From assembly GCA_913056235.1 (NCBI GenBank), contig CAJXMW010000002.1, forward strand, positions 124,001 through 188,000: DNA of 64,000 bases, given 5' to 3'. The position numbers were made by a program, and so were the translations under genes. Positions 34,399 through 43,059 of the stretch are shown here, piece by piece. Position 1 is the first letter of the stretch, and every line of letters begins with the position of its first letter. Source of the stretch: an uncultured Fodinibius sp. (GTDB lineage: Bacteria; Bacteroidota; Rhodothermia; Balneolales; Balneolaceae). The notes below the pieces were generated by a model. The model made no database searches. It had not been told where the DNA came from and worked only from the letters and a program-made list of their open reading frames with translations.

Positions 34399-35409
34399 GG
34401 GATAAACAGCTTGCATTGGTTCGAAATTGATTAGTGTTCTAAAATCGATATCGGAGGTATCGGTGATATTATTCCGTTTCATCCACCGTGCCTGATCATC
34501 CAGTAGGGTAATCATGCGTTCACTGAGGGACAGTTCATAGTCGATATCATCCCAGGAAGCTTTAACGGCTGCTATCGAAACCCCGGTTCGCTGAGCTAAC
34601 AGCTGCTGGGTTTCATTCGGATATTTGCTGATATATTTCTGTGCCTGTCGAAGGGCCCGCATGTACTGGACTATAACCTCTGGATGTTGTTCTGCATAAC
34701 GGTCACGCGCAGTAGCTAGCCACAAGGTAGAATACGTAAGTTTGGTATCAAGAAAAATGGCGTTATTTCCGAGTTCTTGTTTGATATAGGTGGCATAGGG
34801 TTCCCAGTTTACGGCTATATCAACCTCTCCGTTTGTTATGGCCTTAACCTGCTCGTTGGGCTTCTTATCCACAAGAGTGAATTCTTCTTTTGCAATTTGA
34901 TGCTCCAGCAGAAATGAATCCAGAAAATAATCCAGTTGCGTACCTTGATATATAGCCACCTTTTTTCCGGTGATATCCCGTGGACCTGAAATGCCATGAT
35001 CTCGACGTCCGATAATATGCTGTATATCGTCCGAATAGATCATATCGGCAAATATTTGGAAGGAAGGAATTTCTTTTCTCGTGTAATACGAACTATCGAG
35101 AAGGGCGTACATAATAGGTGTTTCCGCTACATGGGCAATATCAATTTCTTCATCGAATAACTCCCGTATGGATACTGCACCGGAAGAATTTTGCTCCAGC
35201 TGAATATCAAGTCCTTCGTCCTTAAAGTACCCCTGTTGCTGTGCTACAAAGGTAGCGGCTTCTCCTAGAAATGATTTCGTAATGCCCACTCGAACGGTAG
35301 TAAGATCTGCTGAATCATCCTTGCCGTTGCAACCTGTAAATAAAGCCAAAGCCAAGATCAGCTCTATCGTAACGGTAAGATAACTCTTATTTGATAAGAA
35401 TATATCCAT
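34375..35409 (-). CDS. SsuA/THI5/NMT1-like lipoprotein binding protein, paralogue
   Basis: The 344-residue protein is a close paralogue of the product of 33253-34302, with the same lipobox (LFTGC), TVRVGITKSFLGEAATFVAQ, DIAHVAETPIMYAL, GKKVAIYQGTQLDYFLDSFL, GEVDIAVNWEPYA, STLWLATARDRY and the PEGITVIQ end. Some surface positions of the ligand cleft differ (TKSFLG versus TTFWG; YQGTQL versus YYETTS), so the two may bind different ligands. It is upstream of the other gene in the same direction, separated by about 70 bases that contain a vestigial kinase start. No ABC permease or ATPase follows. Confidence 0.82.
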   Translation of the reverse strand: MDIFLSNKSYLTVTIELILALALFTGCNGKDDSADLTTVRVGITKSFLGEAATFVAQQQGYFKDEGLDIQLEQNSSGAVSIRELFDEEIDIAHVAETPIMYALLDSSYYTRKEIPSFQIFADMIYSDDIQHIIGRRDHGISGPRDITGKKVAIYQGTQLDYFLDSFLLEHQIAKEEFTLVDKKPNEQVKAITNGEVDIAVNWEPYATYIKQELGNNAIFLDTKLTYSTLWLATARDRYAEQHPEVIVQYMRALRQAQKYISKYPNETQQLLAQRTGVSIAAVKASWDDIDYELSLSERMITLLDDQARWMKRNNITDTSDIDFRTLINFEPMQAVYPEGITVIQ

Positions 35410-35566
35410 CAGTTTTGGCTGTAACCTTCAATAGTTTTTGTAAGTCCAACAACTCTTAGTATTTAACCCTAAGCCGGATGAACTATTGCCAAGGGCATCC
35501 TAAAAAAATTATTAATATGGTACGATAAATTTAAAACGCATTAAAAACAAAACATTCTTCCCCTTA

Positions 35567-36694
35567 TCACTGTTCAAACTCCAACGTAAATGTTGTCCCC
35601 TGATCAGTTGAGTTAAAACGGAATTTCCCATCCAGTTGATTACTAAGTGTTTCAATGAGATTCATGCCCAGAGATCCTTGGGGACTTTCAAAATCGCCCG
35701 GAAGTCCCACGCCATTATCGCTGATCTTTAGTTGGATATCACCGTCGTCCTCATTGAGCTGAATATGGATACGCCCGGTTTCTCGTCCTTCAAAAGCATG
35801 TTTAATGGCATTAGTCACAACCTCGTTAGCAATCAAGGAGCAAGGCAGCGTTTGGGTGATGTCCAAGTAAACCGTATCGCAGTCACTTTCCAATTTAATG
35901 TGGGCATCTGCTTGCATGCTGTTAATTAATTCGCCGGCCAGATTTTTGAGATTCTCTCCCAGACTCACATTCTCTAAGTTATCCGACTGATACAACTGTT
36001 GGTGGATGCCGGCAACCGTTTTTATACGATTGGTACTTTCTCGCAATGACTTAACAACTTCGGGATCATCTTCTTGAAGCCACTGGAGCTGTAACATACC
36101 AGCAACCACTGCCAAGTTGTTTTTTACCCGGTGATGGATTTCCTGCAGCAGGGTATCTTTGGTATCTAAAGATTTTAGTATTTTATTTTTTTCTAACTCC
36201 CTTTCGGTTACATTTTGATTGGTTCCTATCGTAAGCTCAGGGTTTCCGTCTTCGTCATAAAAATGCTTCGCATGTGCTTCTACAAATTTTGTGATATCAT
36301 CGTCTGTTTGTATCCGAAAGACTACATGATAAAACTCTCCGTTTTGTAATGACTTTTTATACGCTTTCTCTATTCGCTCTCGGTCTTCGGGATGAACACA
36401 GTCAATAAATAATTCATAGGAAGGCGTAACGGAATAGGGGGCAAATCCAAATATCCGATAGGTTTCCTCTGACCAAAAAATTTCATTCTTCTGGTGATAA
36501 TCTTCCCAAGCACCGAGATCAGATATTTTTTGTGCTGATTCAACCCACTTGCGAAACCTTTGGAAATAATCCCTGGTCTCCGTTAGCTTATCCAACAACT
36601 TCTGCTTTTGATCTGCAGAAAAATCTCCCTCCTTTTCCAGCTGCTGAATCAGTTGGTTAAGATTCTCCTGAATTGTTGATTGAAGTGATTGCAT
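35567..36694 (-). CDS. soluble PAS histidine kinase (HisKA_2)
   Basis: I start at the ATG at 36694; the upstream start at 36700 is a TTG. The 375-residue protein has an N-terminal coiled coil (about 1-45, with ENLNQLIQQLEKEGD), a PAS domain (about 50-160, containing YRIFGFAP and a PAC-like IGTNQNVTER) and a HisKA_2/HATPase kinase with LLQEIHHRVKNNLAVVAGML (phospho-His about 187), NEVVTNAIKHAF and DNGVGLPGDF. There is no membrane segment. It belongs to the same kinase subfamily as those at 26221 and 31484 and is upstream of the binding-protein genes by about 160 bases. Confidence 0.86.
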   Translation of the reverse strand: MQSLQSTIQENLNQLIQQLEKEGDFSADQKQKLLDKLTETRDYFQRFRKWVESAQKISDLGAWEDYHQKNEIFWSEETYRIFGFAPYSVTPSYELFIDCVHPEDRERIEKAYKKSLQNGEFYHVVFRIQTDDDITKFVEAHAKHFYDEDGNPELTIGTNQNVTERELEKNKILKSLDTKDTLLQEIHHRVKNNLAVVAGMLQLQWLQEDDPEVVKSLRESTNRIKTVAGIHQQLYQSDNLENVSLGENLKNLAGELINSMQADAHIKLESDCDTVYLDITQTLPCSLIANEVVTNAIKHAFEGRETGRIHIQLNEDDGDIQLKISDNGVGLPGDFESPQGSLGMNLIETLSNQLDGKFRFNSTDQGTTFTLEFEQ

Positions 36695-37102
36695 AGTCAA
36701 ATGAAGTCTTGAGTAATGATTTTTTCGTTCATATTGACCAAACAGGCATTGAATCAGCTAGATTACCTGCATAACTCTTCATAGTAAAGATTTTGGGAGA
36801 GCTATACCAAGTAAAAACTTCGTATTTAAGAAGATGCCTACCGTAGTATGTGACAAGTACTCCCGTTTTAATATACCCCCCCCCTTATTTTCTAGATCAT
36901 AACGACATTATCTTCTTGATGTAATAGTTTCAGCAGTCACTGGCGAAAAGATTCAGTTAAGAAACTATTTTTTTGAAGGCCTGCTCTATGGTAAACATGT
37001 AGGGCAGGGTATCAACAATAGGATATGGATAAAAAAATCTCCCAAAATTTTTGAAGACATTGCCAGAGAGGATAAAGCTCGGACGACGGCCGATCAGTAT
37101 TT
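36695..37102. other. 408-base gap with an orphan open frame
   Basis: Between the kinase and the racemase genes. It contains a run of nine C at about 36876-36884 and the plus-strand open frame described at 36903. I see no terminator with a clear T-run. Confidence 0.5.
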
Positions 37103-37106
37103 CTAA
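36903..37106 (+). pseudogene. orphan 67-codon open frame without start (possible decayed gene tail)
   Basis: The frame reads YLLDVIVSAVTGEKIQL, then a stretch with RNYFFEGLLYGKHVGQGINN, and ends EDIAREDKARTTADQYF and TAA, overlapping the racemase stop by four bases. It has a protein-like composition but no Met or ribosome binding site and follows a stop at once. The wording faintly recalls the C-terminus of NmrA-type SDR oxidoreductases. I take it as the degraded tail of a gene whose front is lost. Confidence 0.35.
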
Positions 37107-37783
37107 CTTAAAATGAAATCGATGGCCATGTTTGCATGCAGTTCGGTGGTAGAGAGTAATGGAACATCATAGTCGGTTTCCTTAAATAAAATGGGCAGTT
37201 CTGTACACCCCAAAATAATTCCTTCCGCTCCCTTATCTCTTAGTAAATTCATCTGTTTCAAGAAGAACTCTTTTGCCTCCTGTGAAAAAATACCTTGTGT
37301 AAGTTCTTTGGAAACATAGTAATGAGCCTGATCCAAGTGTTTTTCGTCAGGAATAACGGTTTCAATAGCAAACTTTTCTTCTAAAATATCTGGGATAAAT
37401 GTGCCGGTCATCGTGGGTTTATTGCCGATTAGGCCTAGCGATTTTAATCCATATTTCTTGGCCTTAATACCCGTAGCTTCCGCAATGTGAAGAATTGGGA
37501 TATCAATTTTTGGTTTGACATATGGATAAGCCATGTGTGGTGTATTGGCACATATTATGATTGCTTCAGCACCGGCTTTTTGTAATTTTTTGGATACGTC
37601 AAGGTATTTTGTATTGATCTTCTGTTTGTCCTGCTCCCGCATCAGTTCAATATTAATACTATGAATAATGAGTGGGGGATTACCTTGTGTTCCGATACTT
37701 TGTTCCACCCCTTCATTTATGAGTTTATAGTATTCAATAGTTGAATGCCAAGATGTACCACCTATCATGCCTAGTGTTCTCAT
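37103..37783 (-). CDS. aspartate/glutamate racemase family protein
   Basis: The 226-residue protein begins MRTLGMIGGTSWHSTIEYYK, the typical opening of the YgeA/aspartate-racemase family, followed by CANTPHM (about residue 79) and LGCTELP (about 194). The second cysteine (GCTE) is the conserved catalytic thiol; at the first catalytic position an Ala takes the place of the usual Cys (CANT with Cys one place earlier), so racemisation by a two-thiol mechanism is uncertain. Such proteins may interconvert D- and L-amino acids for peptidoglycan or signalling. It follows the DUF2231 gene on the same strand after 107 bases. Confidence 0.82.
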   Translation of the reverse strand: MRTLGMIGGTSWHSTIEYYKLINEGVEQSIGTQGNPPLIIHSINIELMREQDKQKINTKYLDVSKKLQKAGAEAIIICANTPHMAYPYVKPKIDIPILHIAEATGIKAKKYGLKSLGLIGNKPTMTGTFIPDILEEKFAIETVIPDEKHLDQAHYYVSKELTQGIFSQEAKEFFLKQMNLLRDKGAEGIILGCTELPILFKETDYDVPLLSTTELHANMAIDFILS

Positions 37784-37890
37784 ACAAATACCGATATTGG
37801 GTTAAATAATAGGTCCAATTTGGGATAAAAATAACTACTTAAAAATAAATGTTTTGTCCCAATTCAAATCAATAGAATAAAACAACTCTG

Positions 37891-38967
37891 TTAATGTTCT
37901 GAGAGGTTGGTGAGTTGGATGGCGTCAATAAGTATCGTTCCGTTTCCATCCAACTTGAGTCCCACTGATCCAGCATCTGGGGCATCCCCATGGCCATGCA
38001 CGGCCATCTCTTTGTTGATGTAGCCGCGGAAATGAGTGCCATTTCCAACCGTTCGAATAAACAGCATGCCCGAGGCTGAATAAGATTCTTCTGCAAACAC
38101 TTCACGATTACCGTCGCTTACTCTGCCTTGGGATATATTACCGTCGGAAGTTAAGGTTACGAAATCATAGTGTTGGGCATCCTGTACGTGGTTGACGAGC
38201 GAAACATCTCCCTCAAAATCAGACAAATCCAGGTAATAATCGACCTGCACGTTTTGAAAAGAGCTTTTCCCCACAAATAAATTAGTTGTAGAATCGACAG
38301 ATATTTTAAGCAGGTGATTGCCATCGCTGCCGACAACGGTAGGTTGGAGTTCTACGGCCGACCCCTCCAGCCACCGGAACTCGGAAAGCAACGTGCTTAC
38401 CCCATTCGGTCCGACCTGCCACGACCAGTTGCCATTGTCTTTGATTGTAAAGGTTGAATTCATCTGTTGCAGACTGTCGGAAGCGGTAGATGAAGCGCTT
38501 TGTTGTTTGACCAGCTGTCCGGTGCCGGTCCCGTAACCGAATACCATTTTAGCGCCGTGGTCACCGGTTTCATATAGGAAGAACACTCCAGGCAGGGCGA
38601 TTACAAACAGCCCAATTCTGATCATTCTTTGATCCATCTTGTGATACCAGTGCAGCAGAATCCGGAGTAGGGCATAAATCCCAAAGAACCAGACCGTCCA
38701 AAGGGCCCAGTTGGCGTGTTCATTCAAAACCGATTGTGCACCCGATGGCAAAAACACACTGTCAGCCGCCAAGGTGCCGGTATAATAAGCAGCTGTGGCT
38801 AAAATGGCACCAATGCCATACAAAATTGTTGTTTTAATATCTTCCCACCATTTGTCAGGCAGAAAGAAGGTTAACAAGTCAATCAGCACTGCCAGCAACA
38901 GAATGGCAATAGGAAAATGAACTATTAACGGGTGAATGTTGGGAGCCCATTCGGGAATTAGTTCCAT
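37891..38967 (-). CDS. DUF2231 membrane protein with a C-terminal jelly-roll-like domain
   Basis: The first about 155 residues hold four membrane segments with the DUF2231 opening HPLIVHFPIAILLLAVLID and GDHGAKMVFGYG. The rest (about 170-355) is a predicted periplasmic beta domain with alternating strands (NHLLKISVDSTTNLFVG, VQVDYYLDLSDFEGDVSLVN, AGSVGLKLDGNGTILIDAIQL), like LamG/family-16-type carbohydrate-binding folds. The histidine-rich membrane part may bind metal or haem. It is 18 bases after the permease gene in the copper operon. This domain pairing is unusual. Confidence 0.72.
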   Translation of the reverse strand: MELIPEWAPNIHPLIVHFPIAILLLAVLIDLLTFFLPDKWWEDIKTTILYGIGAILATAAYYTGTLAADSVFLPSGAQSVLNEHANWALWTVWFFGIYALLRILLHWYHKMDQRMIRIGLFVIALPGVFFLYETGDHGAKMVFGYGTGTGQLVKQQSASSTASDSLQQMNSTFTIKDNGNWSWQVGPNGVSTLLSEFRWLEGSAVELQPTVVGSDGNHLLKISVDSTTNLFVGKSSFQNVQVDYYLDLSDFEGDVSLVNHVQDAQHYDFVTLTSDGNISQGRVSDGNREVFAEESYSASGMLFIRTVGNGTHFRGYINKEMAVHGHGDAPDAGSVGLKLDGNGTILIDAIQLTNLSEH

Positions 38968-38985
38968 AATGAGAGGTTTTATTTG

Positions 38986-40191
38986 TTATAGCAGTTGGGT
39001 GTAAGCAAATGCTGATATCCCTAAAAGATTGATAACAATAAATACGGTAACCGCAAATTTCTTAATCTTGCCACCGCCTTCCATATCCATCATCTTCATT
39101 TCATGGTCTTGGATGTATTTTTTGTGGAGCCAGACCAATCCTCCCGCGATCCAAACAAATACGAGGTTCATCCAGAAGGTGTAGTCAATTTTAAATTGCG
39201 TAATTTCTGATACTACGCGTCTGCTCTCTGGTATGATGTCAAGAAAGGTAAACAAACTGTTCAGGATTAAAGCCGTTAGTACAATACTGACAAACATTAC
39301 ACCGGCAATATACAATGCCACCCGCCATCCGTAGTATTTGGCATTGATGTGCACCAATGGGGGTACCATCAGGTCGGAATATATAAAGCCCATGATACCG
39401 GCAAAGAGTACCCCGTTTTGATTAAGCACCGTAGCGAGCGGAATGTTACCCATTGATCCAATGAACGTAAAGGCTGCTACGAAGGGTGCAATAGCGGCAT
39501 TTTCCAAAGCAATTACCCAGTCAGGCAGGTGCTGGACATCAGCCAGGAAAAGGCTTGCCCAGAACGATTCGGGCACCAGCACAGCCACAAAGCCGGCGAT
39601 GGTAAACCCGATGAGGATATCCTCCCAGGCCATCTTCCAGTCATTAACGAATTTATGGCCCACCAGCTGCCAGCCCTCCTTACTTCTGATACGCTTTTTC
39701 CAGTCAAAATCTTCGGTGAGTCCGTCACCCTCATGTTCTACTTTTTCACGGGCTGCCTTCAGCCAGCTTTCGGGATAGGTCCATTTAATGAGTAAGCTGC
39801 TAATAACAATAAGCACGAGTCCGCCGATAAGTTCCGCAGCAAGGAATTGCCATCCAAGAAAGATGAGAATCAGTATCCCTAGCTCAATGACCAGGTTTGT
39901 GGACGCAAACATAAAAGCCACAGCCGCCACAAAGTGAGCTCCTTTTTTTACGAGCGATCGCGCGGCTGCCAGGGCAGCAAAGGAGCAGGAAGAAGATGCC
40001 GCTCCGAAAAAGGTGGACAGGGAAATACTTCTTAGATCAGCGTCGCCCATGTATTTGGTGAGCTCTTTCTTGGGCACAAAGGCTTGGATCATCCCGCTCA
40101 CAAAGTAGCCGAGCACAAAGGCCCAGCCGGATTTCCAGAAAAAGCCTAGTGCCGTTTTCGCTGATTCACCATACAGACTTAAAAAATCCAT
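38986..40191 (-). CDS. DUF318/ArsP-type membrane permease in the copper operon
   Basis: I use the ATG at 40191 (MDFLSLYGESAKTALGFF); the longer frame starts with a GTG inside the copB end. The 401-residue protein has about eight to ten membrane segments and the family's first repeat FGAASSSCSFAALAAARSLV (with serines and a Cys in place of charged residues) and FIGSMGNIPLATVLNQNGVL. PF03773-type permeases move metal or metalloid species such as organoarsenicals; a Cu/Zn export role has been proposed for some members. Given copA and copB upstream, copper or another soft metal is the best guess. Confidence 0.8.
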   Translation of the reverse strand: MDFLSLYGESAKTALGFFWKSGWAFVLGYFVSGMIQAFVPKKELTKYMGDADLRSISLSTFFGAASSSCSFAALAAARSLVKKGAHFVAAVAFMFASTNLVIELGILILIFLGWQFLAAELIGGLVLIVISSLLIKWTYPESWLKAAREKVEHEGDGLTEDFDWKKRIRSKEGWQLVGHKFVNDWKMAWEDILIGFTIAGFVAVLVPESFWASLFLADVQHLPDWVIALENAAIAPFVAAFTFIGSMGNIPLATVLNQNGVLFAGIMGFIYSDLMVPPLVHINAKYYGWRVALYIAGVMFVSIVLTALILNSLFTFLDIIPESRRVVSEITQFKIDYTFWMNLVFVWIAGGLVWLHKKYIQDHEMKMMDMEGGGKIKKFAVTVFIVINLLGISAFAYTQLL

Positions 40192-40262
40192 ACAGACAAT
40201 AGGGTTGGTTTTTTGGAAATTGCGTTTTAAAAAACTGCTACTCAAATTAACCAATAACCAAT

Positions 40263-41027
40263 TTAAAACCACATGCGAACGCCGCCAAGCATACTTAGAT
40301 TGCTGACATGGCCGCCACCGGTGCGAGCCATGTCGGCGGTTTCGCCCAGCTTTCGCTCCCAGTTGATGCCGATATAGGGAGCAAATTCCCGTGCAAACTC
40401 ATAGCGAAGTCGGAAGCCAAGTCCAATATTGTTGAATCCGGATCCGACGCCCCACTCGGGTACCTCTTGCAGGGCAACACTAGTTTCAAAAACGGGCTGG
40501 CCGATCAATCGCTGGGTAAATAACAGATCATACTCGGCTTCCAGCGAAGCCGAAATATTGCCGTTTTCGCTGATGAACATCCCCCCATCAACATGGAAGA
40601 AATAGGGCGCCATACCCTGCAAGCCAATCACGGCAAACCCTCTGGATTTGTTCCCTCCACCTTCATAAGCTAGGTCGTAGCGGATCCCTCCCTGAATGTC
40701 GAAATACGGACCAATGGCTCGACTGTATAGGCCTTGAAACTCCATTTCAGCTTCCCGTTTGGTGGTTAGTGCTTCGCCATGGGATTTAAACCAGAACTTA
40801 TTTAAGCTTCCACCCACGTAGCCCTGCACTTCCCACATTAACGGATCAATGCCACTTACGCTGCGATACTCCAGCTTTTCAGCAATCAGATAGACGTAGG
40901 TTTTATCGTCCATCATCAGGTCGTTGCTGAACTCAGGGGCTTTTTGAGCAAAGGCCGAGCTGCTGGTTATTACAATGATAGCTAAGGTAGTGAGAATGAA
41001 TATTGACGTGCGTTTAATCATGGTCAT
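40263..41027 (-). CDS. copB: copper resistance protein B (CopB/PcoB outer-membrane protein)
   Basis: I choose the ATG at 41027 (MTMIKRTSIFILTTLAI), which gives a signal peptide cleaved near AFAQ. The mature part matches CopB: DDKTYVYLIAEKLEYR, a W-rich beta-barrel region, GYVGGSLNKFWFKSHGE, EYDLLFTQRLIGQP, FNNIGLGFRLRYEFAREFAPYIG and the terminal GVRMWF. CopB is an outer-membrane beta-barrel that works with CopA in copper resistance. The N-terminal Met-rich extension of many CopB proteins is missing here. The gene is 57 bases after copA. Confidence 0.9.
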   Translation of the reverse strand: MTMIKRTSIFILTTLAIIVITSSSAFAQKAPEFSNDLMMDDKTYVYLIAEKLEYRSVSGIDPLMWEVQGYVGGSLNKFWFKSHGEALTTKREAEMEFQGLYSRAIGPYFDIQGGIRYDLAYEGGGNKSRGFAVIGLQGMAPYFFHVDGGMFISENGNISASLEAEYDLLFTQRLIGQPVFETSVALQEVPEWGVGSGFNNIGLGFRLRYEFAREFAPYIGINWERKLGETADMARTGGGHVSNLSMLGGVRMWF

Positions 41028-41084
41028 TGTGGTGCAAATTTGTAAACAAAATAGCATTCGTTCGTAAAGGTTTCTTAGATCTAC

Positions 41085-42902
41085 TTAAGAGTAATCCTGT
41101 CCATAAATGCTGCCGTCTTCATCGGCCACCTGGACAACGCGAAACATGCCACGCTCCATGTGATAGAGAATATGGCAGTGGAAAGCCCATCGCCCTTTAT
41201 CACGCGGCGTAATGAGGGCTGAGATTCGCTGGGCCGGTTGTACGAGCAGGGTGTGTTGCCGGGGATTATACTGCTCATTTCCGTTTTCCAGCTCCATCCA
41301 CATGCCGTGGAGGTGAATGGGATGTTCCATCATGGTGTCGTTGACCAGCGTAAGCCGCAGGCGTTCGTTGTGTTTAAATTCGATGGGACCATCCACTTCA
41401 TGGAACTGTTTTCCATCAAACGACCACATGTAGCGTTCCATATTGCCGGTCAGATGGAGTTCTACGTCACGCTGCGCATCGCGGGTGTCTTTATTGGGAC
41501 GCAGGCTTTTCAGATCGTTATATACCAGCACTTTTCGTCCGTCGTTGCCGAGGCCGATACCGGGATCGCCGAGTCGGTCAAACTGGTTCTGGGCAATAGC
41601 TGCTGCGCCTGGGCCGTGCTTGTCTGGGCCATGTTTGATGGGGGATTTTGGATCTTTGGACATATCCATGTTGCCATGATCCATATTTCCGTGATTCATA
41701 TCCCCATGATCCATTTTTCCCATGTCGTCACCTTCCATATCCATGCCGTCCATCGACATCATCATGCCCATATCTTTCATATCGCGCTTGGGCCGTGGGC
41801 GTAGCTCGGGAACTGAGGCTTCCATGTCTTCACGGGGCGCAAGCGTTCCACGGGCATAGCCGCTTCGATCAAGCGATTCGGCAAAAATGGTATAAGGCTT
41901 TTCTTCTTTGGGCTCTACAACCACATCATAGGTTTCGGCAATACCGATGCGAAATTCGTCAATGGGTACCGGCTCTACATTTTGGCCATCGGCTGCTACC
42001 ACGGTCATCTCCAGGCCGGGAATGCGAACATCAAAAGCGGTAGTACCGGCTGATGCATTAATAAATCGCAGGCGTACTTTTTCGCCTTTCTTAAATAGGG
42101 CATTCCAGTTAGAGCCCGGACCGCGTCCGTTCATCAGGTAGGTGTAGGTGGCACCGGTGACGTCCAGCAGATCGGTTGCACTCATGCGCATGTTGCCGAA
42201 CATGGCATAGTCTTTAATGGCGTTGCCAAGACCGTTCTTTTTAACATCACTGAAAAATTCTCCAAGGTCTCGCTTCTGGTAATTGTAATATCCCTCCATT
42301 TTGATATTATTTGCCAACACGTCGTGGGGATCTTCGAAGGTCCAGTCAGAAAGCACAATCGGGTAGTCGCGATCATATTCAACAGGATCTTTCTCTGCGG
42401 GATCAATGACCAGCGGCCCGTAATGCCCCAACTGTTCCTGCAGACCAGAGTGACTATGGTACCAATACGTCCCGTTCTGCCGCACCGGATATCGGTATTC
42501 AAAGGTTTCACCGGGAGCTATGCCGTCAAAGCTGACACCGGGAACGCCATCCATCTGGAACGGCAGCAGGATACCATGCCAGTGGATAGAAGTTGTATCT
42601 TCCAGTTTATTTGTAACCCGAAGCATCACGTCCTGTCCTTCCTGCAATCGAATCAGCGGGCCCGGCACCGAACCGTTGATGCCAATGGCTTCCCCTTGTT
42701 TCCCATCAATTTTGTGCGGCATTTTGCCAATGGTCAGATCAATGATATTATCGGGGCCTTTAGGAGTTAACACATCTCGCTTTTCACTGCCGAAGCCTGC
42801 TAAGGCGTAACTCGGCAATACCGCACTTGCACCGGCAAAAGCTGCCAGTGAACCGGCATAGCGCAGGAATTTTCGACGTGTGATCGTGTTGTCGTCACTC
42901 AT
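41085..42902 (-). CDS. copA: multicopper oxidase CopA/PcoA (TAT-exported)
   Basis: The 605-residue protein has a twin-arginine signal (RRKFL at 9-13, then AGSLAAFAGASAVLPSYALA). Three cupredoxin domains supply the copper sites: IHWHG (about 103) and WYHSHSG in domain 1, and HPIHLHGMW and HCHILYHMERGM at the C-terminus, which hold the trinuclear centre and the type-1 site. The Met/His-rich insertion (about 375-425, many MDHGDM/MNHGNM units) is typical for CopA and can bind extra Cu(I). It oxidises Cu(I) or organic substrates in the periplasm. It starts the copA-copB-permease-DUF2231 run and is divergent from copR. Confidence 0.95.
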   Translation of the reverse strand: MSDDNTITRRKFLRYAGSLAAFAGASAVLPSYALAGFGSEKRDVLTPKGPDNIIDLTIGKMPHKIDGKQGEAIGINGSVPGPLIRLQEGQDVMLRVTNKLEDTTSIHWHGILLPFQMDGVPGVSFDGIAPGETFEYRYPVRQNGTYWYHSHSGLQEQLGHYGPLVIDPAEKDPVEYDRDYPIVLSDWTFEDPHDVLANNIKMEGYYNYQKRDLGEFFSDVKKNGLGNAIKDYAMFGNMRMSATDLLDVTGATYTYLMNGRGPGSNWNALFKKGEKVRLRFINASAGTTAFDVRIPGLEMTVVAADGQNVEPVPIDEFRIGIAETYDVVVEPKEEKPYTIFAESLDRSGYARGTLAPREDMEASVPELRPRPKRDMKDMGMMMSMDGMDMEGDDMGKMDHGDMNHGNMDHGNMDMSKDPKSPIKHGPDKHGPGAAAIAQNQFDRLGDPGIGLGNDGRKVLVYNDLKSLRPNKDTRDAQRDVELHLTGNMERYMWSFDGKQFHEVDGPIEFKHNERLRLTLVNDTMMEHPIHLHGMWMELENGNEQYNPRQHTLLVQPAQRISALITPRDKGRWAFHCHILYHMERGMFRVVQVADEDGSIYGQDYS

Positions 42903-42974
42903 AGCTGGTCTTTAGTTCTCAGTTTTAGTTTTCTTACAATCTAACTTTAGCATAGAATCGGAATATAACAGGTG

Positions 42975-43006
42975 AACCTTAAATCAAGCTTAAAACATTT
43001 AAGGTT
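42975..43006. promoter_or_regulatory. perfect inverted repeat, candidate CopR operator
   Basis: AACCTTAAAT and its exact complement ATTTAAGGTT with a 12-base centre lie in the 157-base region between the divergent copA and copR starts, where a two-component regulator is expected to bind. The half-site occurs again at 48411. Operator role is inferred. Confidence 0.55.
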
Positions 43007-43018
43007 AGAGTCTGTTAT

Positions 43019-43046
43019 TTTTGGTATGAAAATTTTTATACCAAAA
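43019..43046. promoter_or_regulatory. perfect inverted repeat next to the copR start
   Basis: TTTTGGTAT and its exact complement ATACCAAAA with a 10-base centre end 13 bases before the copR ATG. It could be an operator for autoregulation or a leader hairpin; it lies in the 5' part of the copR message. Confidence 0.5.
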
Positions 43047-43059
43047 TGTAGAGTCATCT

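Noticed and set aside
33253-35409. thiamine, sulfonate or nitrate ABC importer
   Set aside because: The binding proteins match the importer family but no permease or ATPase genes are present; kept as receptors of unknown ligand.
36876-36884. run of nine C as a phase-variation tract
   Set aside because: It lies between genes with no promoter or start codon beside it that could be switched by slippage.
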